Source of the DNA: Thermoflexus sp.
GTDB lineage: Bacteria > Chloroflexota > Anaerolineae > Aggregatilineales > Aggregatilineaceae
Assembly (NCBI GenBank): GCA_020724465.1
Contig: DYGX01000009.1
Coordinates: 124,001-188,000 of the forward strand
Direction: 5' to 3'
Length of the DNA stretch: 64,000 nt
The notes under the pieces were generated by a model. The model did not search any database. It worked only from the letters and a program-made list of their open reading frames with translations, and was not told the origin of the DNA. The position numbers and the translations under genes were made by a program. The stretch's first letter is position 1. Each line of letters starts with the position of its first letter. This document shows, piece after piece, positions 33,752 through 42,764 of this stretch.

Positions 33752-36145
33752 TCAGACGGGGAGCAGCTCGTACACCGCGCCGGCGCCGGTCGAAAACTCG
33801 ATCACCCCGTACGCGTCACGCCGGGTGCTGACCTCGGCACCGCCATGCAGAACGCGCAGCGGCACATCGCAGCGCACGCGGCACGGCCCGCCCAGCCGCG
33901 ACTCGACGCGCGCCCGCACCAGCCGACCGTCTTCCCACGCCATCGCCACGCCGAACCCGCCGCGCGCTCGCAGCCCGCGCACCCACCCCGAGGACCAGGC
34001 GCCCGGCAGCGCGGGCAGCAGATGAAGCTCGCCCGCGTGGCTTTGCAACAGCATCTCCGCGATGGCGGCGGTGTAGCCGAGATTACCGTCGATCTGGAAG
34101 GGCGGATGCGCGCTGAACAGGTTGGTGTACACGCCACCCGGCTCGGCGATCGTGACCTCGTGCGAGCGAACCCGGCGGAACATATGCCGCACCAGCGTGT
34201 GCGCGCGCTCACCCTCGTGCAGCCGCGCCCACAGCGCGATTTTCCACGCCAGCGACCAGCTCGATCCGCGATCGCCGCGCAGCACCAGCGAGCGGCGCGC
34301 TGCCGCAGCCAGCGCGGGCGTGGCGTCCGGTGTGATCTGCCGCCCCGGAAACAGGCCCCACAAATGCGAGACGTGCCGGTGCTGCGGTTCGACCTCGTCC
34401 CAGTCGTGCGCCCATTCCTGCAGTTGGCCGCGCGCACCCACCGCATAGGGAAGAAGCCGGGCGCGGGCGGCGGCCAGCCGGGCGGCAAACTCCGCATCGA
34501 CCCCCAGCGCGTCCGCCGCTTCGATGCAGCCGGTGAACAGCTCGCGGATCAGCGCCAGGTCCATCGTGGCCCCGGCGCTGACGGCGGCTCGCTGGCCGGA
34601 CGGCGCGACAAACGGTAGCTCCGGCGACACCGAGGGCGCGGTAAGTAGGTGCCCGGCGCCGTCCTCGACCAGCCAGTCCAGGCAGAACTGCGCCGCACCT
34701 TTCATCAGCGGCCAGGCGCGCTCGCGCAGGAACGCGCTGTCGCCGCTGAACAGGTAGTGCTCCCACAAATGCTGGCACAGCCACACTCCACCCATCGGCC
34801 AGTTCGCCCAGACAGGATCGCCGCTGTTGTCTCCCACTGGCGCCGTCTGACGCCACAGATCGGTGTTGTGGTGCGCGACCCACCCGCCCGCGCCGTAGTT
34901 CACGCGCGCCGTCTCCCGCCCGCAGACGCTCAGTCCCTCGACCAGGTCGAACAGCGGCTCGTGGCACTCCGGCAGATCGATCACTTCCGCCGGCCAGTAA
35001 TTCATCTGGGTGTTGATGTTGAGGGTGTAGTTCGAACTCCACGGCGGGCGAACATCCTCGTTCCAGATGCCCTGGAGATTGGCCGGCTGCGTGCCGGGCC
35101 GCGAGCTGGCGATCAGCAGATAGCGCCCGTAGTGGAACAACAACGCCTCAAGCTGCGCGTCGCCTGCCGCGGGATAGTGATCCAGCCGCTCGTCCGTCGG
35201 CGCGTCCGGCTGCATCTGCTCGCCAAACACCAGCTCCACCCGCCGGAACAGGCGACGGTGATCGGCGCAGTGTGCCCGGCGCAGCGCGGCGTAGGACTGG
35301 CCGCGTGCAGCTCGAAGCTGCTCCCGCGCTGCCGGCAGAGGATCGCGTCCCTCGCGTCCCGGCGAGCGGTCGAACCCGTTGTAGCTGGTCGCCGCCGTCA
35401 GAATCAGCACGGCGGAATCCGCGCCGCGGACGCGCAGCCGCCCCTGCTCGGGGAACACCTCGCCGCCGTCCGCCGCGACGTCCACGCACACGGCGAAGGT
35501 CATCCCTTCGCCGTCGGGTTCGCCGGCGTAGACGATCGCGGGTTCAACCGGGCGATAACTCGGCTCGACGTGCTGCGGGCACTTGCCGGTCATCTCCAGC
35601 GTCGCGCCGGCGTGGACGGTGTGGTGGAGCGGGCTGGTCAGCGCGACGTCAAAGCCGATCTGCCCCGGCCGGTTGCACCATACCCGCAGCACCACGGCCT
35701 GATCCGGGGCCGAAACGAACATCTCGCGCTCGAAGACGGTGCCCTCGACTTTATAACGAACGTGCGCCAGCGCCGCGTCCAGATCCAGCGCGCGGTGATA
35801 GCCGCTGACCGCGCCGCCGCGCTCGAAAGTCAGGACCAGGTCGCCTAGTGGCAGGTACGACTGGGTGTACGGCCCCTGCATCTGCTGGCAGAGGGCATCG
35901 GCGGCGGCATAGTCGCCCGCAAAGATCAGGCGGCGAACCTCAGGCAGCAGCTCGCGGGCGCGCGGGTTGTTCCACGCCCGCGGGCCACCCGACCAGAGCG
36001 TGTCCTCGTTGAGCGCCAGCCGCTCGACCGGGACGCCGCCAAAGACCATCGCGCCCAGGCGACCGTTGCCGAGTGGCAGCGCGTCCGTCCACTCCGCCGC
36101 CGGCTGGCGGTACCAGAGCGTCCAGGGAGACGGCAGCTCAGCCAT
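33752..36145 (-). CDS. GH95 alpha-L-fucosidase-like glycoside hydrolase
   Basis: A 797-residue enzyme. The opening [20 protein letters not shown] and [12 protein letters not shown] are hallmarks of GH95 (inverting alpha-L-fucosidase or alpha-L-galactosidase). The (alpha/alpha)6 catalytic part shows [28 protein letters not shown] and [10 protein letters not shown], whose glutamate corresponds to the general acid region. I start at ATG 36145, which has GGAGAG 7 nt upstream, instead of the frame's earlier start at 36208. There is no signal peptide, so it acts on imported oligosaccharides. It is convergent with the membrane protein gene, 11 nt apart. Fucose-containing plant or algal polymers such as xyloglucan or RG-II are likely sources. 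Confidence 0.93.
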   Translation of the reverse strand: MAELPSPWTLWYRQPAAEWTDALPLGNGRLGAMVFGGVPVERLALNEDTLWSGGPRAWNNPRARELLPEVRRLIFAGDYAAADALCQQMQGPYTQSYLPLGDLVLTFERGGAVSGYHRALDLDAALAHVRYKVEGTVFEREMFVSAPDQAVVLRVWCNRPGQIGFDVALTSPLHHTVHAGATLEMTGKCPQHVEPSYRPVEPAIVYAGEPDGEGMTFAVCVDVAADGGEVFPEQGRLRVRGADSAVLILTAATSYNGFDRSPGREGRDPLPAAREQLRAARGQSYAALRRAHCADHRRLFRRVELVFGEQMQPDAPTDERLDHYPAAGDAQLEALLFHYGRYLLIASSRPGTQPANLQGIWNEDVRPPWSSNYTLNINTQMNYWPAEVIDLPECHEPLFDLVEGLSVCGRETARVNYGAGGWVAHHNTDLWRQTAPVGDNSGDPVWANWPMGGVWLCQHLWEHYLFSGDSAFLRERAWPLMKGAAQFCLDWLVEDGAGHLLTAPSVSPELPFVAPSGQRAAVSAGATMDLALIRELFTGCIEAADALGVDAEFAARLAAARARLLPYAVGARGQLQEWAHDWDEVEPQHRHVSHLWGLFPGRQITPDATPALAAAARRSLVLRGDRGSSWSLAWKIALWARLHEGERAHTLVRHMFRRVRSHEVTIAEPGGVYTNLFSAHPPFQIDGNLGYTAAIAEMLLQSHAGELHLLPALPGAWSSGWVRGLRARGGFGVAMAWEDGRLVRARVESRLGGPCRVRCDVPLRVLHGGAEVSTRRDAYGVIEFSTGAGAVYELLPV

Positions 36146-36233
36146 CGGAGTGCTCTCCGCGCGCAAAACCAGATCGCTCCTTCGCCTGCATGGCGCTCGC
36201 CAGCTCAACGGGATGGCCGGGAATCCGGGGTGA

Positions 36234-36551
36234 TCAATGCCGGTACAGCTCAGCCAGCTCGTCGGGCGTGGCGTAGCGCCGGATCACCCGCCAGGCGCCC
36301 CAGTTTATCGCAAGCACCGAGGTTGAGAAAACCGCCAGCACGCTGATCCACAGCGGCACAACCAGCCCGATTCCCAGCGGGATCAGCGCCAGCGCCAGGG
36401 TGAGCAGAGTCCAGGCCGGGTGAGCAAACGCCAGCCGAACAGACACGCTCAGCAGGCGGCGCGGACCCAGAGCGAACAGCACGAGCAGCGGCCAGAGGTA
36501 GACGTTGACCATCCGCGCGGCGAGCGCCACGAACAGGTACAGGCCGTGCAA
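36234..36551 (-). CDS. Small membrane protein or truncated membrane-protein remnant
   Basis: A frame encoding roughly 92-105 residues with two or three hydrophobic helices ([20 protein letters not shown] and [20 protein letters not shown]) and a hydrophilic end [15 protein letters not shown]. The frame stays open upstream, but that extension has no helix and looks non-coding. Possible starts are TTG 36551 or ATG 36512, neither with a clear ribosome site. It may be a real small protein or the 3' remnant of a larger polytopic protein. Function unknown. Confidence 0.45.
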   Translation of the reverse strand: MHGLYLFVALAARMVNVYLWPLLVLFALGPRRLLSVSVRLAFAHPAWTLLTLALALIPLGIGLVVPLWISVLAVFSTSVLAINWGAWRVIRRYATPDELAELYRH

Positions 36552-36998
36552 GAGCCATGACGGAGATGCAGCACGCTGCCGGAGGGGTTCCCTTGCAGCC
36601 CACCGGTCTGGACACGCGCACTCAGGACTAGGCGCTTGCTGGCACTGTGTTGCTGGCTGTGACAGGCGCGCCGGGACTGTGCACCGCGACCTTAAAACCA
36701 CTAAACTCTGAGTACCGCACCCGCCTAGTGTCTGTGAGAGTGAGGCATGTCCAAGAAACAAGAAACACCCAAGAAGCAAGACAGCAAGAAAGATAGCCCG
36801 AAGAATCCGAAGAAAAAAGATAAGAAGAAAAAGTAGCCCACCACGCGCCGGTCCGCCGTGTTGACTGCGACGAACCGGCGCGCCCGCTGCTCATCAAGCC
36901 AGGGGTGGCGCCCTCAAGCCGGCATCGCCCGCGCTGTGGCGCGCGCAGCGCCGCCCCAGGGGACGGATATCGCAACCATGCTGGCCGGGAGGGTTGAC
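36552..36998. other. Intergenic region holding one microprotein gene
   Basis: About 450 bp between the small membrane protein and the beta-lactamase-like gene. Apart from the 29-codon lysine-rich frame at 36747-36836 I see no coding signal or strong hairpin. The base composition dips to AT-rich over that microprotein. Confidence 0.5.
36747..36836 (+). CDS. Lysine-rich 29-residue microprotein
   Basis: An ATG frame of 29 codons ending in TAG. It begins MSKKQETPKK and consists almost only of Lys (16 of 29), Asp, Glu, Gln, Ser and Pro, with no hydrophobic residue after the initiator Met. GAGAGTGAGG precedes the start. The codons are A-rich (AAG/AAA/GAT), unlike the GC-rich neighbours, which explains the local AT dip. 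It would be a disordered polycation that could bind RNA, DNA or acidic polymers. No other gene covers this stretch. It could still be a chance frame, but composition and ribosome site favour a real product. Confidence 0.5.
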   Translation: MSKKQETPKKQDSKKDSPKNPKKKDKKKK

Positions 36999-37907
36999 TC
37001 AGACGAACGCTTCGTAGGCCGCCAGCCCGATCTGCCCGAAGGCCGTATCGATCTCCATCGCGCGCGCCCATTCCAGCGCGCGATTGCCCCGGCAGGCGTC
37101 GTGATCCCAGGTCGCCAGCACGCTGACGGCGACATGCGAGTGCTCCCCGGCGTAGATGATCCCGCAGTCGTTGCGCACCCCGCTGAGCGTCCCGGTCTTG
37201 TGAGCCACCGGCGTGCCGGGCGGCAGAAAGCGCGGCAGGCGGTCGTTCAACTGCTGCTTGAGCAGAATCGCCAGCATCTCGTCGCACGCCTCGCGATCCA
37301 GCACTTCCGCCTTGAAGATCATCTCCAGCAGACGGGTCAGCTCGCGCGGCGTGCCAACGTTGTTGTCGGCACCCAGGCTGTAGGCGAACCCGTCGCGCCG
37401 GACGCCGTGCTCGGCTTCCCAGCGGTCGAGCGCATAGGGATCCTGGTCCGGATCGGGCGTCGGCAGCATGTCGGCGAAGATGGCGCTGAGCGTGCGGGCC
37501 ACATGCGTGCTCGTCAGGCCCAGGCTGTGCAGCCGATCGTCGATGGCGCGCAGGCCCAGGCGCTCGATCAGAATGTCCGTCGCCGTGTTGTCGCTGATGA
37601 CGATCATCAGCGTCAGCAGATCGCGGACGGTCGGCGCCAGGCCGTCGTCAAGCTGCGTCAGGATGCCGCTGCCGAGCGTCTTGTGGCGGTGCTCCAGCGG
37701 CCAGCGATCATCCAGCGCGAAGCGGCCCTGGCGAAGCTGATAAAAGGCTTCCAACATCACGGGAATCTTCACCACGCTCGCCAGCGGGACCGGTGTGTCA
37801 GCCGCGACGTGCAGCGCCTCGCCGCTTTCCAGATGCAGGATGCTGATCCCAAGCTGCGCCGTACACCGCGCGATGATGCTCTCCATGCGTGCCTGTAACG
37901 TGCTCAC
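36999..37907 (-). CDS. Class A beta-lactamase-like serine hydrolase lacking a signal peptide
   Basis: A 302-residue protein from GTG 37907, which has GGGGGA 8 nt upstream and follows the GNAT stop by only 4 nt. All class A motifs are present: Ser44-Val-Val-Lys47, Ser105-Asp-Asn107, Glu164 within RWEAE (the deacylating Glu166 position) and Lys237-Thr-Gly. This predicts an acylated, hydrolytically competent active site. Unlike secreted beta-lactamases it has no signal peptide. It is the last gene of a sugar-metabolism operon. It may act on a cytoplasmic ester or amide instead of antibiotics, and the family includes non-lactamase serine hydrolases. Any resistance phenotype is unproven. Confidence 0.88.
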   Translation of the reverse strand: MSTLQARMESIIARCTAQLGISILHLESGEALHVAADTPVPLASVVKIPVMLEAFYQLRQGRFALDDRWPLEHRHKTLGSGILTQLDDGLAPTVRDLLTLMIVISDNTATDILIERLGLRAIDDRLHSLGLTSTHVARTLSAIFADMLPTPDPDQDPYALDRWEAEHGVRRDGFAYSLGADNNVGTPRELTRLLEMIFKAEVLDREACDEMLAILLKQQLNDRLPRFLPPGTPVAHKTGTLSGVRNDCGIIYAGEHSHVAVSVLATWDHDACRGNRALEWARAMEIDTAFGQIGLAAYEAFV

Positions 37908-37911
37908 CCTT

Positions 37912-38493
37912 TCATTCCCCCTCAGGCGTGGCCCATTCGTCGGGCGTATACGGCCAGTCAAGCTGCGCGCAGACCCGGCGCCAGCGCGCCGCCATCTCCG
38001 GCGCGAACAGGAACGGCACGTAGCCCAGGGCGAGATAGGTTTTCAGCGCCGCCAGCCGGTAGTCTTCGGTGTAGAGATGAATGTTACGATAGCCTGCGGC
38101 GATCAGCCGCGCCGTGACCGCAGCGCTGACCGCCCGCCCCAGCCCGCGCCCGCGGTGATCCGGATCGGCGGCCACCCACCCCAGTTCACCGCCGAAGGGG
38201 TGCAGATCCGAGTGATCGTGCAGCGCCATTGCCGTCGCTACGATCGCGCCGCTGGACGCGTGCACCGCCATGAACCAGCCATCCGGCAGAATACGCGCCA
38301 TCCAGGGTTGCAGCCGCGCCTCATCCCACGCGCCGAAGCCGGCCCGTGCCATCACCTGATAGAAACCCGGCTCGTCGCCAGTCCGGTACGGGCGCAGCGC
38401 GTAACCGTCCGGAACGTGGGCTTCTGGCGGCGCGGCCAGCCGGTGACGTGGCCAGACCATCTGAAGCTGCGCGGGCGATTGCGGTGCGCTCAT
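37912..38493 (-). CDS. GNAT-family N-acetyltransferase
   Basis: A 193-residue acetyltransferase with one GNAT domain. Motif A is DPDHRGRGLGRAV (Q/R-x-x-G-x-G/A, the acetyl-CoA pyrophosphate loop) near 115, preceded by the beta-4 strand GGELGWVAAD. The C-terminal part has LYTEDYRLAALKTYLALGY, the usual motif B. The first 25 residues are Pro-rich. ATG 38493, with AGGATG upstream, 21 nt after the GH36 stop. Substrate unknown. The operon suggests a metabolite linked to oligosaccharide use. Confidence 0.88.
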   Translation of the reverse strand: MSAPQSPAQLQMVWPRHRLAAPPEAHVPDGYALRPYRTGDEPGFYQVMARAGFGAWDEARLQPWMARILPDGWFMAVHASSGAIVATAMALHDHSDLHPFGGELGWVAADPDHRGRGLGRAVSAAVTARLIAAGYRNIHLYTEDYRLAALKTYLALGYVPFLFAPEMAARWRRVCAQLDWPYTPDEWATPEGE

Positions 38494-38514
38494 GCGAGTC
38501 CATCCTGATCGGGT

Positions 38515-40470
38515 CTAGGGCAGCCGGTCCGGGATCGTCTCCAGCGGCGCGAGGCTGGCAAAGAACAGCGCGCCGTCGTGGGGCGCCAGGGCAACCGCAA
38601 TGCGATCCACGGGCTCCGGCCAGCGCCGCTGCGCCACCCACTCCGCGATGTAGCGTGGGCCGGACAGCCCCAGCCGGTTGAGCGTGTAAACGCGCCCGGC
38701 GGGCGTGTCGCCCGTGTTGAACACGAAGATCGCCGCCAGATCGGGCGCGCCGCCCAGCGGCACGCGCACCTGCACGCGGACCGGGTCCTCGCCCGCCCTG
38801 TTCTCCGCCGCCTGGCCCAACAGCGGGAAGCGGCACAGCGCGCGGCGCGGCTGGAGCAGCAGCCGCCACAGCCGCATCCGCTCCGGCGACAGCTCGTGCA
38901 GCGCGTCGCTCGTCATGGTCACGCCGCCGATCATCCCTGCGTAGATGGCTAGCGAGCGTTGCTCAGTCTCGCTCAGATGATGGTACCGCTCGCGCAGCAG
39001 GATGCAGTCGGGATCCGCCTGCCACAAAATGTGGTTAGCGAAATTGCGGGCCGCCTGATCGCGCAGCAGGGACTGGGCCGACCGCTCGCCAGACCACTCA
39101 ACCCCAACGTCGCGCCCGATCCGGATCGCATCCACCAGCCCGACCGACGCCCACAGCGGGCAGCCGCACCCCAGCCAGAGCGCGTCGCCGATCTCGTCGC
39201 GGATCATCTCGCCCACCCGGCGCCAGATCTCGACGCGCGTCAGCCCGGGGGTGTGGTAGACCGCGCGCTCCGGCCCGTAGACAAGCGGGAAGTGCATGAA
39301 GTCCGTCTTGAAATATCCGCAGCCCCACTCGTGCCGCCAGGTGCGGAACACGCGCCGCAGATAGTCGAACGCCTCAGGGTGGGTCGTGTCGAGGATGTAA
39401 TACTCCTCGCTGCGCTTGTGCCAGCGGAACTCGCCGTAGAAGGTCATCAGCGCCAGCGGGCCGCCCGTCTCGCGGTCGCGCACCACCCAATCGGGATGCT
39501 CCCGGAACAACTGGCTGCGGTTGCCCACCGTAAACGGCGCGATCCACAAACCCGGCGTCAGTCCGGCGGCGCGGATCTCGTCCAGCACCGCTTTCATCCC
39601 GCGCGGGAACTGCGGCTTGACCGCCAGCCAGTCGCCCATCTCCGGCGTAAAACCGTCATCGATCTGAAAGACGCGCAGCGGCAGACCCTCGCGCGCCATC
39701 ACGTCTGCCGCGCCGCGCAGGTGTTCCAGGATGTTCTCCTCGGTGATCGCCGCGTAGAGGTTGTACCACGAGCACCAGCCGGTGATCGCCGTCTCAGGCA
39801 CGCGCGGGGCCACCGGCGCGGACGCCGCCACGATCTCGGCCCAGGCCCGCAGCGCGTTCTCAACATCCTCGTGCTCGAAGATCACCAGCCGCTCGGATTC
39901 GGCCCGCCCGCCCGGCGGGATCGCCTTGCGATCCCAGAGCGTCGTCACGCACAGCGAGGGCGCCGTCTCGGTTGCGCCGAGCTGGAAGGTGTGCTGGAAG
40001 CGATCGTGGCGGTCGAAGCCAAGCACTACGCTGCCCGTGCCCTTGCGCGGCAGAAGCTGAGTCAGCCCGTAACCCGGACCCGACGAGCCATGCCCCACCG
40101 CCACATACTCCGCCCCGTCCCAGCTATAATAGCCGCTGCGCAGATAGGCACGCGCACCCTCAACCGCCTGGATGCAGACGCCGAACGAATCGAGCGCGAA
40201 GCCGGGAGCCAGCCCATCCAGCCAGTAGCGCAGCGCCAGGCGATCCGCCGTCTCCTGCTCGATCGCGACGCCGAACGCCGCCTGCCCCAACGCGGGCAGC
40301 GGCATGCGCAGCACGATTCGCGACGGCTGCGCAGGCTCGCCCTGCACATCGGTCACGGCGATCTCGACCTCATCGAGCAGTGTCCCGTTGACCACCGGGC
40401 GCAGCCCGTGCAGGCGGATCCGGCGCGAGACGAGGTGCACCTCGCGGACAGGGGACAGGCGCGCCTTCAC
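38515..40470 (-). CDS. GH36 alpha-galactosidase-like glycoside hydrolase
   Basis: A 651-residue enzyme of clan GH-D. An N-terminal beta-supersandwich precedes a TIM barrel with GWCSWYNLYA, VFQIDDGFTPEMGDW, the nucleophile Asp in CGYFKTDFMHFP (about residue 390) and the acid/base Asp in DAIRIGRDVG (about 455). This predicts retaining hydrolysis of alpha-galactosides (or alpha-N-acetylgalactosaminides), such as raffinose-family or galactomannan oligosaccharides. There is no signal peptide. The start is GTG 40470, overlapping the oxidoreductase stop as GTGA. Confidence 0.9.
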   Translation of the reverse strand: MKARLSPVREVHLVSRRIRLHGLRPVVNGTLLDEVEIAVTDVQGEPAQPSRIVLRMPLPALGQAAFGVAIEQETADRLALRYWLDGLAPGFALDSFGVCIQAVEGARAYLRSGYYSWDGAEYVAVGHGSSGPGYGLTQLLPRKGTGSVVLGFDRHDRFQHTFQLGATETAPSLCVTTLWDRKAIPPGGRAESERLVIFEHEDVENALRAWAEIVAASAPVAPRVPETAITGWCSWYNLYAAITEENILEHLRGAADVMAREGLPLRVFQIDDGFTPEMGDWLAVKPQFPRGMKAVLDEIRAAGLTPGLWIAPFTVGNRSQLFREHPDWVVRDRETGGPLALMTFYGEFRWHKRSEEYYILDTTHPEAFDYLRRVFRTWRHEWGCGYFKTDFMHFPLVYGPERAVYHTPGLTRVEIWRRVGEMIRDEIGDALWLGCGCPLWASVGLVDAIRIGRDVGVEWSGERSAQSLLRDQAARNFANHILWQADPDCILLRERYHHLSETEQRSLAIYAGMIGGVTMTSDALHELSPERMRLWRLLLQPRRALCRFPLLGQAAENRAGEDPVRVQVRVPLGGAPDLAAIFVFNTGDTPAGRVYTLNRLGLSGPRYIAEWVAQRRWPEPVDRIAVALAPHDGALFFASLAPLETIPDRLP

Positions 40471-41465
40471 AGCGCCACCTCGGCGCGCACCTGGTTGGAG
40501 CGGGCCGCTGCCAGCACCAGATCAAGCGTTTTGGCGCCCTCGCGCAGGGGCGTACGCGTTTCCCCGCCGGCCCGGATCGCATCGAGCAGATCCTGCATCT
40601 GCGCCAGGCGGAAATCCCGGTCCGAGTCGATCACCAGCGGCTCGCGGTCCGGCTCGCCCGTGAAAGTGAAGACGGCCCGGTTGGCGTTGGCGAACTCGGC
40701 GGTCAGGTTGCGCGTCACCACGCGGTAATCGTTGATCCACTTGCCCGGAATCGCGCCGTTCGTGGCGTAGACCACGCCCAGCGCCCCGTTGCGAAAGCTG
40801 ACCACCGTGGCGCTGGTGTCTTCGGCGGTGTAGTCCGGCACATCGGAGTGAAACAGATTTTCCTGACGGCTGTACACGGCGGCGGCTTCGCCGAACAGGA
40901 AGCGCAGCAGATCGAACAGGTGGATCGCCTGCTCGACAAGCTGCCCGCCCGACTTCTCGCGCCTGCGCCACCAGTCGGCGTGCAGCGCGTTGCAGAAGTA
41001 GCGCGCGCTGATCAGCCCCGGCCGCCCGGCTTCGCCTGAGTCGATCAGCGCTTTAAGCTGCTCGACGGCGGCCCCAAACCGGTACATAAACCCGACCTGC
41101 GTCTTGATCCCCGCCTGCTCGGCGGCCTCAACCATGCGCCAGCCCTGTTCCGACGTCAACGCGATCGGCTTTTCCACCAGCAGATGCACCCCGCGCGCCG
41201 CCGCCTGCTCGACCTCGTCGGTGTGCCCGTACGGCGGGACGACCACCACCAGCAGATCCAGCCGCGCCCGGTCGAGCATCCGCACGTGGTCGGTGAAGAC
41301 GGCTGCGCGCCCACCGGTATACTGCTCGGCATAGGCCCGCGCTTTGGCCTCGGTGCGGTCGCAGAAGGCCACCAGCTCGGCCTGCTCAGGCAGCGCGGCC
41401 AGAATCTGAGCGTGACGGTGCGCGAAGCTGCCGCACCCCAGGATCCCCACGCGTAAAGGAGTCAT
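40467..41465 (-). CDS. Gfo/Idh/MocA-family NAD(P)-dependent oxidoreductase
   Basis: A 332-residue protein. The N-terminal Rossmann domain starts RVGILGCGSFAHRHAQIL (GxGxxA-type) with VVVPPYGHTDEVEQAAA and HLLVEKPIAL. That last element is the EKP motif with the catalytic lysine. The C-terminal alpha/beta domain contains DWWRRREKSGGQLVEQAIHLFDLLR, with the expected histidine. These enzymes oxidise or reduce sugars, sugar alcohols or inositols. ATG 41465, 18 nt after the MDR gene. Pairing with an MDR dehydrogenase suggests oxidation/reduction steps on a sugar, possibly via a 3-keto intermediate (inference). Confidence 0.92.
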   Translation of the reverse strand: MTPLRVGILGCGSFAHRHAQILAALPEQAELVAFCDRTEAKARAYAEQYTGGRAAVFTDHVRMLDRARLDLLVVVVPPYGHTDEVEQAAARGVHLLVEKPIALTSEQGWRMVEAAEQAGIKTQVGFMYRFGAAVEQLKALIDSGEAGRPGLISARYFCNALHADWWRRREKSGGQLVEQAIHLFDLLRFLFGEAAAVYSRQENLFHSDVPDYTAEDTSATVVSFRNGALGVVYATNGAIPGKWINDYRVVTRNLTAEFANANRAVFTFTGEPDREPLVIDSDRDFRLAQMQDLLDAIRAGGETRTPLREGAKTLDLVLAAARSNQVRAEVAL

Positions 41466-41483
41466 GTTGCTCTCTCGTTTGTG

Positions 41484-42527
41484 TCAGTCAGAAAACGCCA
41501 GAACCGCCTGCAAAACCTGATCGGGAGCCTGATCCAGGGTGGCGTACATCTCCGCCGCCTGCTCAAACGGCGTGATATGCGTGATCAGCGGGCGCAGGTC
41601 CAGCAAGCCATCCGCCTGAAGCTGGATCGCGGTTTGCCACAGGCGCAGCTTGTTCCAGCGATATTGTAGCTCCGGGTCGGTCCCGCTGATCTGCGAGCAG
41701 ACCACGTTGATCCGGTTGTGGTGAAACTCCTCGCCCAGATACAGATGCTGGGCGTCGCCCTGGAAGAAGCCCATCGCCACCACCCGCGCCGAATAGGCCG
41801 CCGCCCGGATCGCCTCGTTGAGCGCCGCCGTCGACCCGGTCACCTCGAAGCAGACATCCGCGCCGCGCCCGCCGGTCAGCTCTTTGATCGTCTCCGCCAC
41901 GCTGCCCTCGGCGGCATCAAGCGTAACCTGCGCCCCGGATGTCTCGGCCATCGCCAGCCGCGCCGGGATGCGATCCACCGCGATCACGCGCGCGCCAGAC
42001 CGCCGCGCCGCCTGCACGACGATCTGCCCCAGCACCCCCAGCCCGAAAACGGCGACCGTCTCGCCGATGCGCACCCGGCCATCATGCACGCCGTTCAGCC
42101 CGACCGCCCCGATATGCGAGAAAATGCCCAGGATCGGGTCGAGACCGGCTGGCATCAGGCGTGGGCGCACGTAGTCGCTGGTGGCGACGTAATGCGTGCG
42201 GTGCCCCCATGTGCCGAACACCAGCGTGCCCGGCAAAATATCGCGACCCTCGGCCCCAACCTCGATCACCTCGCCGACCTCTTCATAACCCCAGGTGCGA
42301 ACCGGGTAGGTCAGCGACGCCTCGGCGTCAGGGCGGAACAGGCGCAGGTCGGGGTCCCAGCGCTTGTGCAGATAGGGCGACGTGCCCCGGTACTGCGCCA
42401 GCTCGGTCCCCGCGCTGATGCCGGAATACAGCGTCCTGATCCGCACTTCGTCCGGTGCCAGGGGCGCATCTTCATACGTTTCGTAGCCGACCTGACGCGG
42501 ACCGGTCAGAACCAATGCCCTGCCCAT
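41484..42527 (-). CDS. MDR-family (zinc-type alcohol dehydrogenase-like) oxidoreductase
   Basis: A 347-residue medium-chain dehydrogenase. The N-terminal GroES-like domain has RTLYSGISAGTELAQYRG, and the Rossmann domain has VAVFGLGVLGQIVVQAARRSGA. The catalytic-zinc cysteine of classical alcohol dehydrogenases (GICGSD) is replaced by GISAGT, as in several sugar-related MDR subfamilies (BchC or fused bi-domain oxidoreductases). The structural-zinc cysteines are also absent. It may therefore be zinc-free. ATG 42527 with GGGAGAACG upstream. It is the first gene of the five-gene operon, divergent from the LacI regulator. Confidence 0.9.
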   Translation of the reverse strand: MGRALVLTGPRQVGYETYEDAPLAPDEVRIRTLYSGISAGTELAQYRGTSPYLHKRWDPDLRLFRPDAEASLTYPVRTWGYEEVGEVIEVGAEGRDILPGTLVFGTWGHRTHYVATSDYVRPRLMPAGLDPILGIFSHIGAVGLNGVHDGRVRIGETVAVFGLGVLGQIVVQAARRSGARVIAVDRIPARLAMAETSGAQVTLDAAEGSVAETIKELTGGRGADVCFEVTGSTAALNEAIRAAAYSARVVAMGFFQGDAQHLYLGEEFHHNRINVVCSQISGTDPELQYRWNKLRLWQTAIQLQADGLLDLRPLITHITPFEQAAEMYATLDQAPDQVLQAVLAFSD

Positions 42528-42573
42528 AGATCGTTCTCCCGTGTGAAGAACCTCTCAAAGCTCCAGGCGCGCG

Positions 42574-42582
42574 ATTGTAGCA
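42574..42582 (-). promoter_or_regulatory. Candidate extended -10 promoter (TGCTACAAT) for the MDR-GH36 operon
   Basis: On the minus strand TGC precedes TACAAT, an extended -10 element, about 48 bp upstream of the operon's first ATG. No good -35 is visible, which extended -10 promoters can tolerate. Confidence 0.45.
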
Positions 42583-42666
42583 CGAAGCCAGGGGCCAGGG
42601 TATCAGACCGGTGCGGTACGGGTACGGGGCCGCCGGTCAGCACGGCTGTCTGTGACAAGCTGCCGC

Positions 42667-42695
42667 TTGACTTACGCGGAAATGTGTGGTGAAAT
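42667..42695 (+). promoter_or_regulatory. Candidate promoter for the LacI regulator (TTGACT-17-TGAAAT)
   Basis: TTGACT at 42667-42672 matches the -35 consensus in five of six bases. After exactly 17 bp, TGAAAT (42690-42695) matches the -10 in four. The expected start (about 42702) falls inside the palindromic operator that follows. Confidence 0.5.
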
Positions 42696-42698
42696 CGT

Positions 42699-42708
42699 AT
42701 AACGTTAT
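42699..42708. promoter_or_regulatory. Palindrome ATAACGTTAT, candidate LacI-family operator
   Basis: A perfect 10-bp palindrome with the central CpG typical of LacI-family operators, placed over the predicted transcription start of the regulator gene in the divergent intergenic region. Binding here would block the regulator's own promoter and could influence the MDR-GH36 operon on the other side. Confidence 0.6.
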
Positions 42709-42764
42709 TGTTTTCATATTGGAGATTAAGTGTCCGCCTGACACACGAAACGACAGGGGAGCCT

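Noticed and set aside
36552-36779. Upstream extension of the small membrane protein to 36779
   Set aside because: The extension is Cys/Pro/Arg-rich, lacks helices, and overlaps the A-rich microprotein on the other strand. It looks like read-through of non-coding DNA.
42708-42764. N-terminal extension of the LacI regulator from 42708
   Set aside because: The 19 extra residues are not regulator-like, the region overlaps the operator, and ATG 42765 has an excellent ribosome site.
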